Shown: in pieces, positions 16,308-25,332 of the stretch | How the letters are laid out: each line of letters opens with the position of its first letter | Position numbering within the stretch: position 1 is the first letter of the stretch | Origin: an uncultured Flavobacteriaceae bacterium | Lineage (GTDB): Bacteria; Bacteroidota; Bacteroidia; Flavobacteriales; Flavobacteriaceae | DNA: 64,000 nucleotides | Reading direction: 5' to 3' | Assembly: GCA_947502635.1 (NCBI GenBank) | Contig: CANNAN010000015.1 | Location: forward strand, 1 to 64,000 | The notes under the pieces: generated by a model | Seen by the model: only the letters and a program-made list of their open reading frames with translations | Database searches by the model: none | Told to the model about the DNA's origin: nothing | Program-made: the position numbers and the translations under genes

Positions 16308-16628
16308 ATGGAGCCTAAAGAGTATTTCGAAATTATAAGAGTTCAGTTTTGTTCTAATAACAAACATGTAACTGAAGGCAAAATGATGCGTTCTGAAGCT
16401 ATACACTATAAAGGAAAAGTATTTGCATTTTTTTCTACCAGAGAGAAAATGGTGTTTAAACTTGGAAAGAGTTTTAATATTCATACGATTGATGCTCCTT
16501 TAGAAGTATTTAGTCCATTCAAAAATAAAAAACCTATGTCAGGATGGTATCAATTGGGAGCCGAATATAGCGACTTCTGGGAACCTTTAACAAGACAGGC
16601 ATTAGATATAATACATGAAGACAAATGA
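16308..16628 (+). CDS. small TfoX/YjbR-like protein
   Basis: ATG at 16308 is preferred because the in-frame upstream TTG lies in the promoter box; the product has 106 residues. The block KMMRSEAIHYKGKVFAFFSTREKMVFKLGK followed by a MSGWYQLGAEYSDFWEPLTRQALDII tail resembles TfoX N-terminal or YjbR-like folds, but the match is judged by eye. No signal peptide or membrane segment is seen. Its stop overlaps the start of the DUF2461 gene by four bases (ATGA), so the two are translationally coupled. Confidence 0.5.
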   Translation: MEPKEYFEIIRVQFCSNNKHVTEGKMMRSEAIHYKGKVFAFFSTREKMVFKLGKSFNIHTIDAPLEVFSPFKNKKPMSGWYQLGAEYSDFWEPLTRQALDIIHEDK

Positions 16629-17281
16629 TAACAAAAACGTACACCGATTTTTTTAAAGAGCTGAAAGGAAATAATAATAAAGAATGGTTTCATGCTAATA
16701 AGAAACGTTATGAAAATGATGTTAAAGGCCCTTTTTTAGAGTTACTTTCAGAATTACTTCCGATACTCCATGAATGGGATAATCGAATTCTAACAGATGG
16801 AAAGAAAGCTTTGTTCAGAATAAATAGAGACGTAAGGTTTTCAAAAGATAAAACGCCTTATCATACCATCTTAAAAGCAGGGTTTTCTCCTAATGGTAAA
16901 AAATCGATGCTGCCAGGATATTATTTAGGTATTAGTGCAGATACAGTTCATGTTGGAGGTGGTTTATTTACTGTTAAACCACCTGAATTAAAAGCGGTAA
17001 GAAATTATATTGCCAATAATGTTGATGATTTTTTAGCGATAACAAATGCAAAAGAATTCAGTAACTGTTTAGGAGTGTTGAAAGGTGACGTTTCTAAACG
17101 TCTTGATAAAACACATGAAGTTGTAGCAAATAAAACACAATTAATATATAATAAACAGTTTTATGCGATGTCCGATCTTTCGTTGGCAAATTATTATAGT
17201 TCACCAAACCTAAAAGATGACATAATGAAGCATTTTAATGCTATAAGGCCTTTAAACGAATTTTTAGATGCCGCATTTTAA
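16625..17281 (+). CDS. DUF2461 family protein
   Basis: This 218-residue protein contains FFKELKGNNNKEWFHANKKRYENDVKGPFLELL and ALFRINRDVRFSKDKTPYHTILKAGFSPNGKKS, followed by PGYYLGISADTVHVGGGLF. These are hallmarks of DUF2461 (TIGR02453). The family is widespread but has no established biochemical role. Cytoplasmic by composition. Coupled to the upstream small gene by an ATGA overlap. Confidence 0.85.
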   Translation: MITKTYTDFFKELKGNNNKEWFHANKKRYENDVKGPFLELLSELLPILHEWDNRILTDGKKALFRINRDVRFSKDKTPYHTILKAGFSPNGKKSMLPGYYLGISADTVHVGGGLFTVKPPELKAVRNYIANNVDDFLAITNAKEFSNCLGVLKGDVSKRLDKTHEVVANKTQLIYNKQFYAMSDLSLANYYSSPNLKDDIMKHFNAIRPLNEFLDAAF

Positions 17282-17341
17282 AATATTTTATCCAAATTAG
17301 AGATTATTTAAAGCATATTAATTATAAATTCAATTAAAATT

Positions 17342-17713
17342 ATGACAACACAACAAGTTGCAGAACAGTTAGTAAATTATTGCAGACAGGGAAATTTTGC
17401 TGAGGCTACTCAAGCATTATATGGACAGAATATTGTTAGCATAGAACCAGATGGTGCGCCTGTTAAAGAAACGAAAGGTTTAGAAGCTGTTATAGCTAAA
17501 GGGCAACAGTTTAATGATATGGTAGAGGAGGTTCATGGTATGGAGATATCTGACCCTATTGTTGCAGATAAATTCTTTTCATGTACTATGAAAATGGATG
17601 TCACGTTTAAAGGAGCGCCTCGAACTAATATGGATGAGATTTGTCTTTATACCGTCGAAAATGGTAAAATAGTGAGAGAAGAGTTCTTTTTTACACCTAT
17701 GCAGCAAGGGTAA
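17342..17713 (+). CDS. SnoaL-like / NTF2-fold protein
   Basis: The 123 residues begin QVAEQLVNYCRQGNFAEATQALYGQNIVSIEPDG and end with FFFTPMQQG, the common layout of SnoaL-like polyketide-cyclase-fold proteins of the NTF2 superfamily. Such proteins are ligand-binding or isomerase-like; no catalytic pair is obvious here. Cytoplasmic. It stands alone with its own upstream gap of 60 bases. A long REP-like hairpin follows and may end the transcript. Confidence 0.75.
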   Translation: MTTQQVAEQLVNYCRQGNFAEATQALYGQNIVSIEPDGAPVKETKGLEAVIAKGQQFNDMVEEVHGMEISDPIVADKFFSCTMKMDVTFKGAPRTNMDEICLYTVENGKIVREEFFFTPMQQG

Positions 17714-17722
17714 AATAAAAAG

Positions 17723-17810
17723 TGTCATTCAGAACGAGAAACGACTGAAGAATCTAAGGATATTTCTGTTTTCCTTGATATAAGATTCTTCGCTTTGCTC
17801 TGAATGACAT
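17723..17810. repeat. REP-like inverted repeat, possible terminator
   Basis: The left arm (TGTCATTCAGAACGAG to GAAGAATCT, 17723-17755) pairs with the right arm (AGATTCTTCG to CTGAATGACA, 17783-17810) over most of 28 bases, with a 27-base loop. A T run follows. It lies between convergent genes and could terminate both. The sequence type is a common intergenic repeat in Flavobacteriaceae. Confidence 0.65.
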
Positions 17811-17834
17811 TTTTTTATACTTTAGTTAAACCTA

Positions 17835-19874
17835 CTATTTCAATAACCCTGCCCGTTTTAATAATGCTTCAGGCTTAGGTTCTTGTCCTCTAAAGCGTTT
17901 GTAAAGAGTCATCGGGTTTTCAGTTCCACCTTGAGACAAGACATGATCTTTAAATTTATTGGCGACATCTTTATTAAAAATACCTGCTTCTTTAAAATAT
18001 TCGAAGGCATCAGCATCTAAAACCTCTGCCCATTTATAACTATAATAGCCAGATGAATAACCACCTTGAAAGATATGAGAAAAAGAAGTACTCATACAGT
18101 TCTCTATAACTTCTGGATAAAGGGTTGTATTTTTAAACGCTTCAGTTTCGTGTGTTTTAACAGATGTTATGGTTTCTGGAGACTCACTAGCATGCCAACT
18201 CATATCTAATAAACCAAAACTTATTTGTCTAAGTGTTTGCATGCCTTCATGAAATGTTGCAGATTCTTTTATTTTTTCAACCAGATCCATCGGGATCACT
18301 TCTCCAGTTTCATAATGAGTAGCAAACAATTCTAAAGCTTCTTTTTCGTAGCACCAGTTTTCCAAAACCTGACTTGGCAGCTCAACAAAATCCCAAAATA
18401 CGCTGGTTCCAGATAAACTAGGGTAAGTTGTGTTTGCTAACATGCCATGCAACGCATGACCAAACTCATGAAATAAGGTTGTAACCTCGTTGAAGGTTAA
18501 AAGAGACGGCTTGCTCTTTGTCGGTTTTGTAAAGTTGCATACAATAGATATATGCGGTCTGTCATTGATGCTGTTTTTTATAGACTGTGGTTTGTACGAT
18601 GTCATCCACGCACCATTTCGTTTTCCTGCTCTTGGGAAAAAATCTGCATAAAAAATAGAAATTAAATCACCACTATTATTAGTTACCTTATAAGTTAAAA
18701 CATCTTCATGATACGTATCTATGGTATCTATTTTTTCAAAATTTAGATCGAATAATTTATTGGCAACAGTAAAAGCACCATGAATGACGTTTTCTAATTT
18801 GAAATAAGGTTTTAACTTCTCATCATCAAGACTAAATAATTTCTGTTTTAATTTTTCAGAATAATACGATCCGTCCCATTTTTCAAGTTGGTCAATACCA
18901 TCTAATTCTTTAGCAAAACTTTCGAGATTTTTAAATTCACGTTCTGCGGCTGGTTTTGCTTTTTCAAGCAATTCATTTAAAAAGTTTTCAACAGTTTCGG
19001 GTGTTTTTGCCATGCGCTCTTCTAGAACAAAATGAGCATGCGTTTTATAGCCCAAAAGGTTAGCGCGTTGAAACCTTAGTTTTACTATTTGTAATACATT
19101 TTCTTGATTATCCAGTGCGTCACCTTTAAATGCTTTTGCTCCTGCAGCAAGCGCCAGCTTTTTTCTTAATTCCCGATTATCAGCATAAGTCATAAAAGGA
19201 ATATAACTAGGATAATCTAATGTAAATAACCAACCTTCTTTTTCTTTAGATTCTGCCAGTTGCTTAGCAGTTTCTTTGGCGCCATCTGGCAAACCAGATA
19301 AATCATTTTCGTTAGTAATATGCATTTCAAAAGCATTGGTCTCTGCCAATACATTTTCTCCAAACTTAAGTGTTAACTGACTTAATTGTTTGTCAATATC
19401 TCGAAGTTCTTGTTTTTTATGCTTAGCTAAATTAGCTCCATTTCGTGAAAAACTTTTATATCTTTTATCAAGCAATGTTTGCTGCTCTACAGTCAAATCT
19501 AATGAATCTTTAATATCATAAACGGCTTTTATGCGTTTAAATAAATCTTCGTTTAAAGTAATATCATTACTAAACTCAGATAATAATGGTGATACTTCTT
19601 GTGCTATTTTTTGAATAGCATCATTTGTTTCAGCTGAATTCAAATTAAAAAAGATACTGGAAATTCTATCTAATTGTTCTCCTGAAAAATCTAAAGCTTC
19701 AATCGTATTTTTAAAAGTTGGGAAGTCATTATTGCAAACTATAACATCAATTTCAGATTTAGCACTGGTAATAGCTTGTTTAAAAGCAGGTAGGAAATCC
19801 TCATTGGTGATTTTTGAAAAAGGAGCTGAATTATATGCAGTTTCAAAAGGTTTTACTAATATGTTTTTTGTCAT
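17835..19874 (-). CDS. M3 family metallopeptidase (oligopeptidase/dipeptidyl carboxypeptidase type)
   Basis: This 679-residue protein carries the M3 zinc motif FHEFGHALHGML near residue 467, with the downstream Glu in the SGTSVFWDFVELPSQVLENW segment as third ligand. The C-terminal FSHIFQGGYSSGYYSYKWAEVLDADAFEYF block supplies the substrate-binding Tyr/His of this family. No signal peptide is present, so it should degrade cytosolic oligopeptides. Whether it acts as Dcp-like dipeptidase or OpdA/PrlC-like endopeptidase cannot be decided from sequence. A short palindrome (19903-19920) lies about 30 bases upstream of its ATG. Confidence 0.93.
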   Translation of the reverse strand: MTKNILVKPFETAYNSAPFSKITNEDFLPAFKQAITSAKSEIDVIVCNNDFPTFKNTIEALDFSGEQLDRISSIFFNLNSAETNDAIQKIAQEVSPLLSEFSNDITLNEDLFKRIKAVYDIKDSLDLTVEQQTLLDKRYKSFSRNGANLAKHKKQELRDIDKQLSQLTLKFGENVLAETNAFEMHITNENDLSGLPDGAKETAKQLAESKEKEGWLFTLDYPSYIPFMTYADNRELRKKLALAAGAKAFKGDALDNQENVLQIVKLRFQRANLLGYKTHAHFVLEERMAKTPETVENFLNELLEKAKPAAEREFKNLESFAKELDGIDQLEKWDGSYYSEKLKQKLFSLDDEKLKPYFKLENVIHGAFTVANKLFDLNFEKIDTIDTYHEDVLTYKVTNNSGDLISIFYADFFPRAGKRNGAWMTSYKPQSIKNSINDRPHISIVCNFTKPTKSKPSLLTFNEVTTLFHEFGHALHGMLANTTYPSLSGTSVFWDFVELPSQVLENWCYEKEALELFATHYETGEVIPMDLVEKIKESATFHEGMQTLRQISFGLLDMSWHASESPETITSVKTHETEAFKNTTLYPEVIENCMSTSFSHIFQGGYSSGYYSYKWAEVLDADAFEYFKEAGIFNKDVANKFKDHVLSQGGTENPMTLYKRFRGQEPKPEALLKRAGLLK

Positions 19875-19985
19875 TTTTAAGAAATATGTTAAAATATCAT
19901 TTTATTATGTGCGCATAATATTTTTTTGTACTTTTGTAGCTAACGATATACAGAGTGACTAACTCATTAGAATTATACACTAATA

Positions 19986-20021
19986 GCAAAAAAGTCTCAA
20001 ATTTAATTTGAGGCTTTTTTA
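19986..20021. terminator. rho-independent terminator after purE
   Basis: A stem formed by AGTCTCAAATT and AATTTGAGGCT has A and T runs on both sides, so it can work on either strand. On the minus strand it begins at the purE stop codon. It separates purE from the M3 peptidase gene. On the plus strand it could end a short transcript starting near 19942. Confidence 0.8.
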
Positions 20022-20501
20022 TTTTAAATCTTTAGCCGATTCGTTTACTTTTTGTTTCAAGTCCTCTTTATAAACTAAAATTTTATCTAAAACGCTGTTG
20101 TCGCTTGAACCTATAATTTGCGCAGCCAGTATTCCTGCATTTTTTGCACCATTAAGAGCAACTGTAGCAACAGGAACACCTCCTGGCATTTGAAGAATAG
20201 ATAAAACAGAATCCCAACCGTCTATAGAATTGCTGCTTTTTACTGGAACACCAATAACTGGAAGTGGAGATAAAGATGCAATCATTCCTGGTAAATGTGC
20301 AGCTCCGCCTGCACCAGCAATAATTACTGCAAATCCTCTGGTATGTGCGTGTTTTCCATAATCAAATAATTTTTCTGGGGTTCTGTGAGCCGAAACGATA
20401 TCAACTTCAACTTCAATATCAAAACCTTTTAGAATATCAATAGCGTCTTGCATTACTGGAAGATCACTTTTGCTTCCCATGATTACTCCTACTTTTTTCA
20501 T
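20019..20501 (-). CDS. purE: N5-carboxyaminoimidazole ribonucleotide mutase
   Basis: PurE converts N5-CAIR to CAIR in purine synthesis. The 160 residues show VGVIMGSKSDLPVMQDAIDIL at the start, VSAHRTPEKLFDYG with the catalytic His, and IIAGAGGAAHLPGMIASLSPLPVIGVPVKS. The length is normal for class I PurE. It lies downstream of purK in the same direction, with a REP-like element in the 94-base gap. Confidence 0.96.
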   Translation of the reverse strand: MKKVGVIMGSKSDLPVMQDAIDILKGFDIEVEVDIVSAHRTPEKLFDYGKHAHTRGFAVIIAGAGGAAHLPGMIASLSPLPVIGVPVKSSNSIDGWDSVLSILQMPGGVPVATVALNGAKNAGILAAQIIGSSDNSVLDKILVYKEDLKQKVNESAKDLK

Positions 20502-20515
20502 AAATTTTTATTCTA

Positions 20516-20595
20516 TGTCAGGTCGAGCGCAGTCGAGACCTTAATATCAAAACTTAAAATATTTAAAAGACCCCTCGACTGCGCTCGTGGAGACA
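20516..20595. repeat. REP-like inverted repeat between purK and purE
   Basis: The left arm TGTCAGGTCGAGCGCAGTCG and the right arm CTCGACTGCGCTCGTGGAGA face each other across about 30 AT-rich bases. The core GAGCGCAGTCGA recurs singly at 25919-25943 and in degenerate form near 1861. Position inside a purine operon suggests it may affect processing or stability of the message. Confidence 0.7.
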
Positions 20596-21750
20596 TTATT
20601 TACTTATAACTTTAATTGATTTTTTAACTGCTTCGGCTATTCTACGTGCCTCGTTCAAATCTTCATTTACAATCGTTACGTGTCCCATTTTTCTAAACGG
20701 CCGTGTTTGTTTTTTACCATAAATATGTGGTGTTACACCATCCATTTTCATAATGGCTTCAATGTTTTTATAAACGACATTGCCTATATAACCTTCTGCA
20801 CCAACCAAATTTACCATAACACCACCAACTTTATTATCGGTTCTTCCCAAAGGTAAATCTAAAATGGCTCTTAAATGTTGTTCAAATTGTGATGTATAAC
20901 TGGCTTCAATAGTTTGATGACCAGAATTATGTGGTCTGGGAGCCACTTCATTTATTAAAATGTCATCGTTTTGGGTTTGAAACATTTCAACAGCTAGCAA
21001 TCCAACATGGTTAAAAGCTTCAGATGTTTTTAAAGCAATTTCTGTAGCTTTTTTTGCAATTTCGTCTGGAATTCTAGCAGGACAAATAACATATTCTACC
21101 TGATTTGCTTCTGGATGAAATTCCATTTCTACAACAGGAAATGTTTTTGTATCTCCTGAAGGGTTTCTAACTACAATAACCGCTAATTCGTTTTTAAAAG
21201 GGACTAGTGTTTCGGCAATACACTCCACGTTTGGTAATCCTTCTAAATCTTGAAGTGTTTTCACAATTTTCACTCCAGTACCATCATATCCAAATTGCGC
21301 GCACTTCCAAACAAAAGGCATTGTTAAACCTCCATGGCTTATAGTTTCTTTAATTTCTGATGTATAAGCAAAACGAGAAAAAGGAGCTGTTGGTAAATTA
21401 TTGTCAACATAAAATAATTTCTGAGTTGCTTTGTTTTGAATAGTTCGTAATGTTTTAGATGCGGGGTATACTTTTACACCTTCTTTTTCAAGTGCTTCCA
21501 GAGCATCTACATTAACATTTTCAATTTCAATAGTTAGCACGTCAACTTGTTTTCCAAAATTATAAACGGCATCATAATTCATTAAATCGCCCAAATGAAA
21601 TTCATTACTCGCGATTTTACAAGGCGCTTCGTTACTGGCATCTAAAACACAAGTGTAAATGTCAAATTTTCTGGTATCGTTAAGCAGCATTTTACCTAAT
21701 TGACCACCACCAAGAATACCAAGTTTAAAATTTGAAGAAAAGTAGTTCAT
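20596..21750 (-). CDS. purK: 5-(carboxyamino)imidazole ribonucleotide synthase
   Basis: PurK uses ATP and bicarbonate to make N5-CAIR from AIR, the substrate of the adjacent PurE. The 384-residue ATP-grasp protein begins NFKLGILGGGQLGKMLL and has FVWKCAQFGYDGTGVKIV, then LAVEMFQTQNDDILINEVAPRPHNSGHQTIEA for ATP/Mg binding. The order purK-purE, co-oriented, is typical. A TAnnTTTG element lies 36 bases upstream. Confidence 0.96.
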   Translation of the reverse strand: MNYFSSNFKLGILGGGQLGKMLLNDTRKFDIYTCVLDASNEAPCKIASNEFHLGDLMNYDAVYNFGKQVDVLTIEIENVNVDALEALEKEGVKVYPASKTLRTIQNKATQKLFYVDNNLPTAPFSRFAYTSEIKETISHGGLTMPFVWKCAQFGYDGTGVKIVKTLQDLEGLPNVECIAETLVPFKNELAVIVVRNPSGDTKTFPVVEMEFHPEANQVEYVICPARIPDEIAKKATEIALKTSEAFNHVGLLAVEMFQTQNDDILINEVAPRPHNSGHQTIEASYTSQFEQHLRAILDLPLGRTDNKVGGVMVNLVGAEGYIGNVVYKNIEAIMKMDGVTPHIYGKKQTRPFRKMGHVTIVNEDLNEARRIAEAVKKSIKVISK

Positions 21751-21785
21751 TGATTTCTTTTTTACTGAAATTGAATAAGGATATG

Positions 21786-21793
21786 CAAAAATA
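21786..21793 (-). promoter_or_regulatory. -7 element of purK-purE
   Basis: On the minus strand TATTTTTG matches TAnnTTTG, 36 bases before the purK ATG. The region is shared with the divergent hpt-adk promoter. Confidence 0.5.
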
Positions 21794-21856
21794 CACTTAA
21801 ATATTAATTAGTACCTAAATCGTAAATCAAAAAAACGTTATTTGTAATCTAATGAT

Positions 21857-21864
21857 TATCTTTG
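21857..21864 (+). promoter_or_regulatory. -7 element of the hpt-adk gene
   Basis: TATCTTTG matches TAnnTTTG. An in-frame TTG at 21862 falls inside this box, which argues against it as the start codon and for GTG at 21886. Confidence 0.6.
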
Positions 21865-21885
21865 CTCCTCCAAAAATTGATAACC

Positions 21886-22995
21886 GTGATAAAGCTACAC
21901 GACAAATATTTTAAACCATTTATTTCTGCTAAGGAAATTGATGATGTTATACAACGTTTAGCCATAGAAATAGCTGAAGATGTGGGTGATGAAATCCCAG
22001 TATTTGTTGGTATTTTAAATGGGTCGTTTATGGTAGTAAGCGATTTTGTAAAAAAGTATCCGAAACCATGTGAAGTCACTTTTATAAAGTTGGCATCTTA
22101 TGAAGGTGTTAAATCTACCGAAGATATTCAAAGGCTTATAGGTTTAACTCAAGATTTAACAGGGCGTACTGTTATTATTTTGGAAGATATTATTGATACA
22201 GGAAATACTCTGACTGAGGTTCATAGGATTTTTAAAAATGAAGAGGTTAAATCGTTAAAAATAGCAACGCTTTTTTACAAACCTGAGGCTTATAAGAAAG
22301 ATTATAAACTACATTATGTTGGTATTGAGATTCCAAATAAATTTATAGTGGGCTTTGGCTTAGACTATGATGGTTTGGGAAGGAATTTACCAGAAATATA
22401 TCAAATAAAAGAAACACAACATATGACAAACTTAGTGCTATTTGGCCCTCCAGGTGCTGGAAAAGGAACGCAAGCAGATTTTTTAAAAGAGAAATATAAC
22501 TTGATACATATTTCTACTGGCGATGTTTTTAGATACAATATTAAAAACGAAACAGCTTTAGGCATGCTAGCGAAGTCTTATATGGATAAAGGAGAATTGG
22601 TTCCAGATCAAGTAACTATTGATATGCTAAATGCTGAGGTTGAAAAGAATGCAGATGCTAATGGTTTTATTTTTGATGGTTTTCCACGTACCAATGCACA
22701 AGCGGAGTCTTTAAATGAGTTAATGGATAGCAAAGATTCTCAAATAAATGCAATGATTGCTTTAGAAGTTGATGATGAGATTTTAGTTGAGCGTTTGCTA
22801 TCTCGTGGTAAAACTAGTGGAAGAGCTGATGATGCAGACGAATCTATTATTAGAAATAGAATTGCTGAATATTATAATAAAACAGCCATTTTAAAAGACT
22901 TCTATTCGGCACAAAACAAATATTTTGGTGTTGATGGTGTTGGAAGTATTGATGATATTACAGTGCGTTTAAGTACTGTTATTGATGAATTATAA
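21886..22995 (+). CDS. hypoxanthine phosphoribosyltransferase-adenylate kinase fusion
   Basis: The frame is uninterrupted through two purine enzymes, about 369 residues from GTG 21886 (reads IKLHDKYFKPFISAKEID, the usual Hpt start). Residues 1-180 are Hpt: the PRPP loop VIILEDIIDTGNTL lies near residue 100 and GFGLDYDGLGRNLPEIYQ ends the domain. From LVLFGPPGAGKGTQ (P-loop near residue 187) the rest is a short-type adenylate kinase with DGFPRTNAQAE and a minimal LID. An ATG at 22423 begins the kinase part, so internal initiation is possible. As a fusion it would link base salvage to AMP phosphorylation. A REP-like element and obg follow on the same strand. Confidence 0.9.
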   Translation: MIKLHDKYFKPFISAKEIDDVIQRLAIEIAEDVGDEIPVFVGILNGSFMVVSDFVKKYPKPCEVTFIKLASYEGVKSTEDIQRLIGLTQDLTGRTVIILEDIIDTGNTLTEVHRIFKNEEVKSLKIATLFYKPEAYKKDYKLHYVGIEIPNKFIVGFGLDYDGLGRNLPEIYQIKETQHMTNLVLFGPPGAGKGTQADFLKEKYNLIHISTGDVFRYNIKNETALGMLAKSYMDKGELVPDQVTIDMLNAEVEKNADANGFIFDGFPRTNAQAESLNELMDSKDSQINAMIALEVDDEILVERLLSRGKTSGRADDADESIIRNRIAEYYNKTAILKDFYSAQNKYFGVDGVGSIDDITVRLSTVIDEL

Positions 22996-22998
22996 TGA

Positions 22999-23070
22999 TC
23001 ATTTCTGCAAAAGCAGGAATTCACATATTTAGTATCGATTTAATAAGATTCCCTTCTATAAGGGAATGAC
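22999..23070. repeat. REP-like pair of small hairpins between adk and obg
   Basis: The first piece (ATTTCTGCAAAAGCAGGAAT) and the second (GATTCCCTTCTATAAGGGAA followed by TGAC) are each small imperfect hairpins and together resemble a common Flavobacteriaceae intergenic repeat with TGTCATTC ends. Confidence 0.55.
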
Positions 23071-23082
23071 AAAACAGGGCAC

Positions 23083-24081
23083 ATGACTGAAGGGAATTTT
23101 GTTGATTATGTAAAAATGTATGTTGCTTCTGGTAACGGAGGTAAAGGTTCTGTACATCTACATCGCGAAAAATATATTACAAAAGGTGGACCAGATGGTG
23201 GTGACGGTGGTCGTGGCGGTCATGTTATTCTTCGAGGGAATTCTAATTTATGGACGCTTCTTCATTTAAAATTTAAAAAGCATACGCGCGCTGGTCATGG
23301 TGGACATGGAAGTAAGGGGAGGAGTTCTGGTGCAGATGGCGAAGACGCCTATTTAGATGTGCCGTTAGGAACTGTAGTTAGAGATACTGAAACAGACGAG
23401 ATTCTTTTAGAGATTACAGAAGAAGGCGAAGAAAGAGTTGTTGCAGAAGGAGGAAAAGGAGGTTTAGGGAATTGGCATTTTAAGACCTCGACTAATCAAA
23501 CCCCAAGATATGCGCAACCAGGACTTCCATTGGAAGAAAGGTATATTACATTAGAATTAAAAGTACTTGCAGATGTTGGTTTGGTAGGATTTCCAAATGC
23601 AGGAAAATCGACTTTATTATCTGTAGTAACATCTGCAAAACCTAAAATTGCCGATTATGAGTTTACAACACTGAAACCTAATTTAGGGATTGTAGAGTAT
23701 CGTGATTTTCAAACCTTCGTCATGGCAGATATACCTGGGATTATTGAAGGTGCTGCAGAAGGAAAAGGTTTAGGACATTACTTTTTACGTCATATAGAAC
23801 GTAATTCTATCTTGCTATTTTTAATACCTGCAGATGCAGATGATATTAGAAAGCAATATGATGTCTTGTTAGATGAGCTTCGTCGTTACAATCCTGAAAT
23901 GCTTGATAAAGAACGTATCATAGCTATATCGAAATGTGATATGCTGGATAATGAATTAAAAGCAGAACTTAAAAAAGAGTTAGATAACGAGCTTCCAATT
24001 CCATATTTATTTATTTCATCAGTAGCACAACAAGGTATTACCGAATTAAAAGATGTTTTGTGGAAAATGTTGAATAATTAG
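23083..24081 (+). CDS. obg: GTPase Obg/CgtA
   Basis: The 332 residues have the glycine-rich Obg fold at the N-terminus ([41 protein letters not shown]) and a GTPase domain with GFPNAGKST near residue 170, a DIPGIIEGA switch, and SKCDM as the NKxD equivalent. It is a ribosome-associated GTPase needed for growth. The C-terminal extension of some Obg proteins is absent, as is usual in this group. It ends two bases before the opposing hydrolase gene. Confidence 0.97.
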   Translation: MTEGNFVDYVKMYVASGNGGKGSVHLHREKYITKGGPDGGDGGRGGHVILRGNSNLWTLLHLKFKKHTRAGHGGHGSKGRSSGADGEDAYLDVPLGTVVRDTETDEILLEITEEGEERVVAEGGKGGLGNWHFKTSTNQTPRYAQPGLPLEERYITLELKVLADVGLVGFPNAGKSTLLSVVTSAKPKIADYEFTTLKPNLGIVEYRDFQTFVMADIPGIIEGAAEGKGLGHYFLRHIERNSILLFLIPADADDIRKQYDVLLDELRRYNPEMLDKERIIAISKCDMLDNELKAELKKELDNELPIPYLFISSVAQQGITELKDVLWKMLNN

Positions 24082-24083
24082 TG

Positions 24084-25187
24084 TTATTTAAATCGCTCTA
24101 AAATCCAATTTTTTATAATTTCTAAGGCAATAGGAGAAAAGGTTTCTTCAATTTTGCTATATTCCTGCATGCTTCCTGTTTCGGCAGTTTGAAACAAATG
24201 ATTCAATCCTTCTAATTCCTTAATGGTTACATCTTTGTTTCTTGCAATTTCTAATCCATTTTTAATACCTTCTAAATTAATTTTTGGTAATACTTGAAAA
24301 TCTTTACTTCCGTTTAATGCTAGTACTGGGCATGTCGTCTTTTCTAAATATTTTTTTGGTTCTATTCTAATAAAAGTCAGTAACCATTTAGATTCTAAAA
24401 TACTTAATTGTTGTTTAATTAAAGTTGGAGTAATAGCGGGAGCAAGTATAGATTTTGGGTTTTCGGTTTTAAAATCATTTAGCCCTTTTGTTATTTTGCC
24501 TTTAATAATTTCTACATCAGAGTTGGTTCTTATAATATCTAAAATAATCGTTGTTAATTTTTGGTTTTCATCCAAAACTGTACTATCGATACCAGCTAAT
24601 TCGGCAGCTCTCCTAGATTGAGTTTCTAAAACTTTTGCGCCGTTTACACCCGTTCCTGCAAGTAATACGGTAAAGGCTACATCTTTATTTCTTGAAGCAA
24701 CCATTGGAGCTATAAGTCCACCTTCACTATGACCAATTAAACCTATTTTTGATGTGTCTATATCACCTCTTGTTTTTAAATAAGTAATAGCTGCTTCTAC
24801 ATCTGTAGCAAAATCAAAAGATGATGCATTTTTAAAATTCCCTTCAGATTCAGCTGTTCCTCTATCATCATATCGTAAAACAGCAATTCCGTTGTTTGTT
24901 AGGTAATCTGCCAAAACCAAAAAAGGTTTATGACCTGCTAATTCTTGATTTCTGTTTTGAGGGCCAGACCCACTTATTAAAATAGTGACTACTGGTTTTT
25001 TTATGCCTTTGGGTAAAGAAAGGGTGCCAGCTAGTTTTATACTGTCTGCTTTAAAATTGGTAAAGAGAATAGCTTTTGAAGTATAATTAAACGGTTCTTT
25101 TGGCTCTTGTGGGCGATTAGCTTGTGAAAAAAGAGTGGTAGTAAAAAGAAAACAAATAAAAAAGATATTTTTGAAGTAGAATATCAT
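24084..25187 (-). CDS. exported alpha/beta hydrolase
   Basis: A signal peptide (residues 1-22, hydrophobic, ending LFSQ) precedes an alpha/beta-hydrolase domain of 367 residues in total. The nucleophile elbow is IGHSEGG with Ser154; NGSKDFQVLP holds the probable Asp and GLNHLFQTAETG the His. ISGSGPQNRNQE is the oxyanion strand. Proteins of this layout are esterases or peptidases acting in the periplasm; the substrate is unknown. Confidence 0.85.
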   Translation of the reverse strand: MIFYFKNIFFICFLFTTTLFSQANRPQEPKEPFNYTSKAILFTNFKADSIKLAGTLSLPKGIKKPVVTILISGSGPQNRNQELAGHKPFLVLADYLTNNGIAVLRYDDRGTAESEGNFKNASSFDFATDVEAAITYLKTRGDIDTSKIGLIGHSEGGLIAPMVASRNKDVAFTVLLAGTGVNGAKVLETQSRRAAELAGIDSTVLDENQKLTTIILDIIRTNSDVEIIKGKITKGLNDFKTENPKSILAPAITPTLIKQQLSILESKWLLTFIRIEPKKYLEKTTCPVLALNGSKDFQVLPKINLEGIKNGLEIARNKDVTIKELEGLNHLFQTAETGSMQEYSKIEETFSPIALEIIKNWILERFK

Positions 25188-25332
25188 TGGGGAATTTTAT
25201 AAATCAAATATCGGAATAATAGTGCTGTTTTACAATTATTTCAAAATAATAGTGGTGTAAAATCAAGTTCAAAATCCTCAATTTTAATCCATGGAATAAT
25301 TTTTGATTAACTTTAATCCTAAAAATATAACT

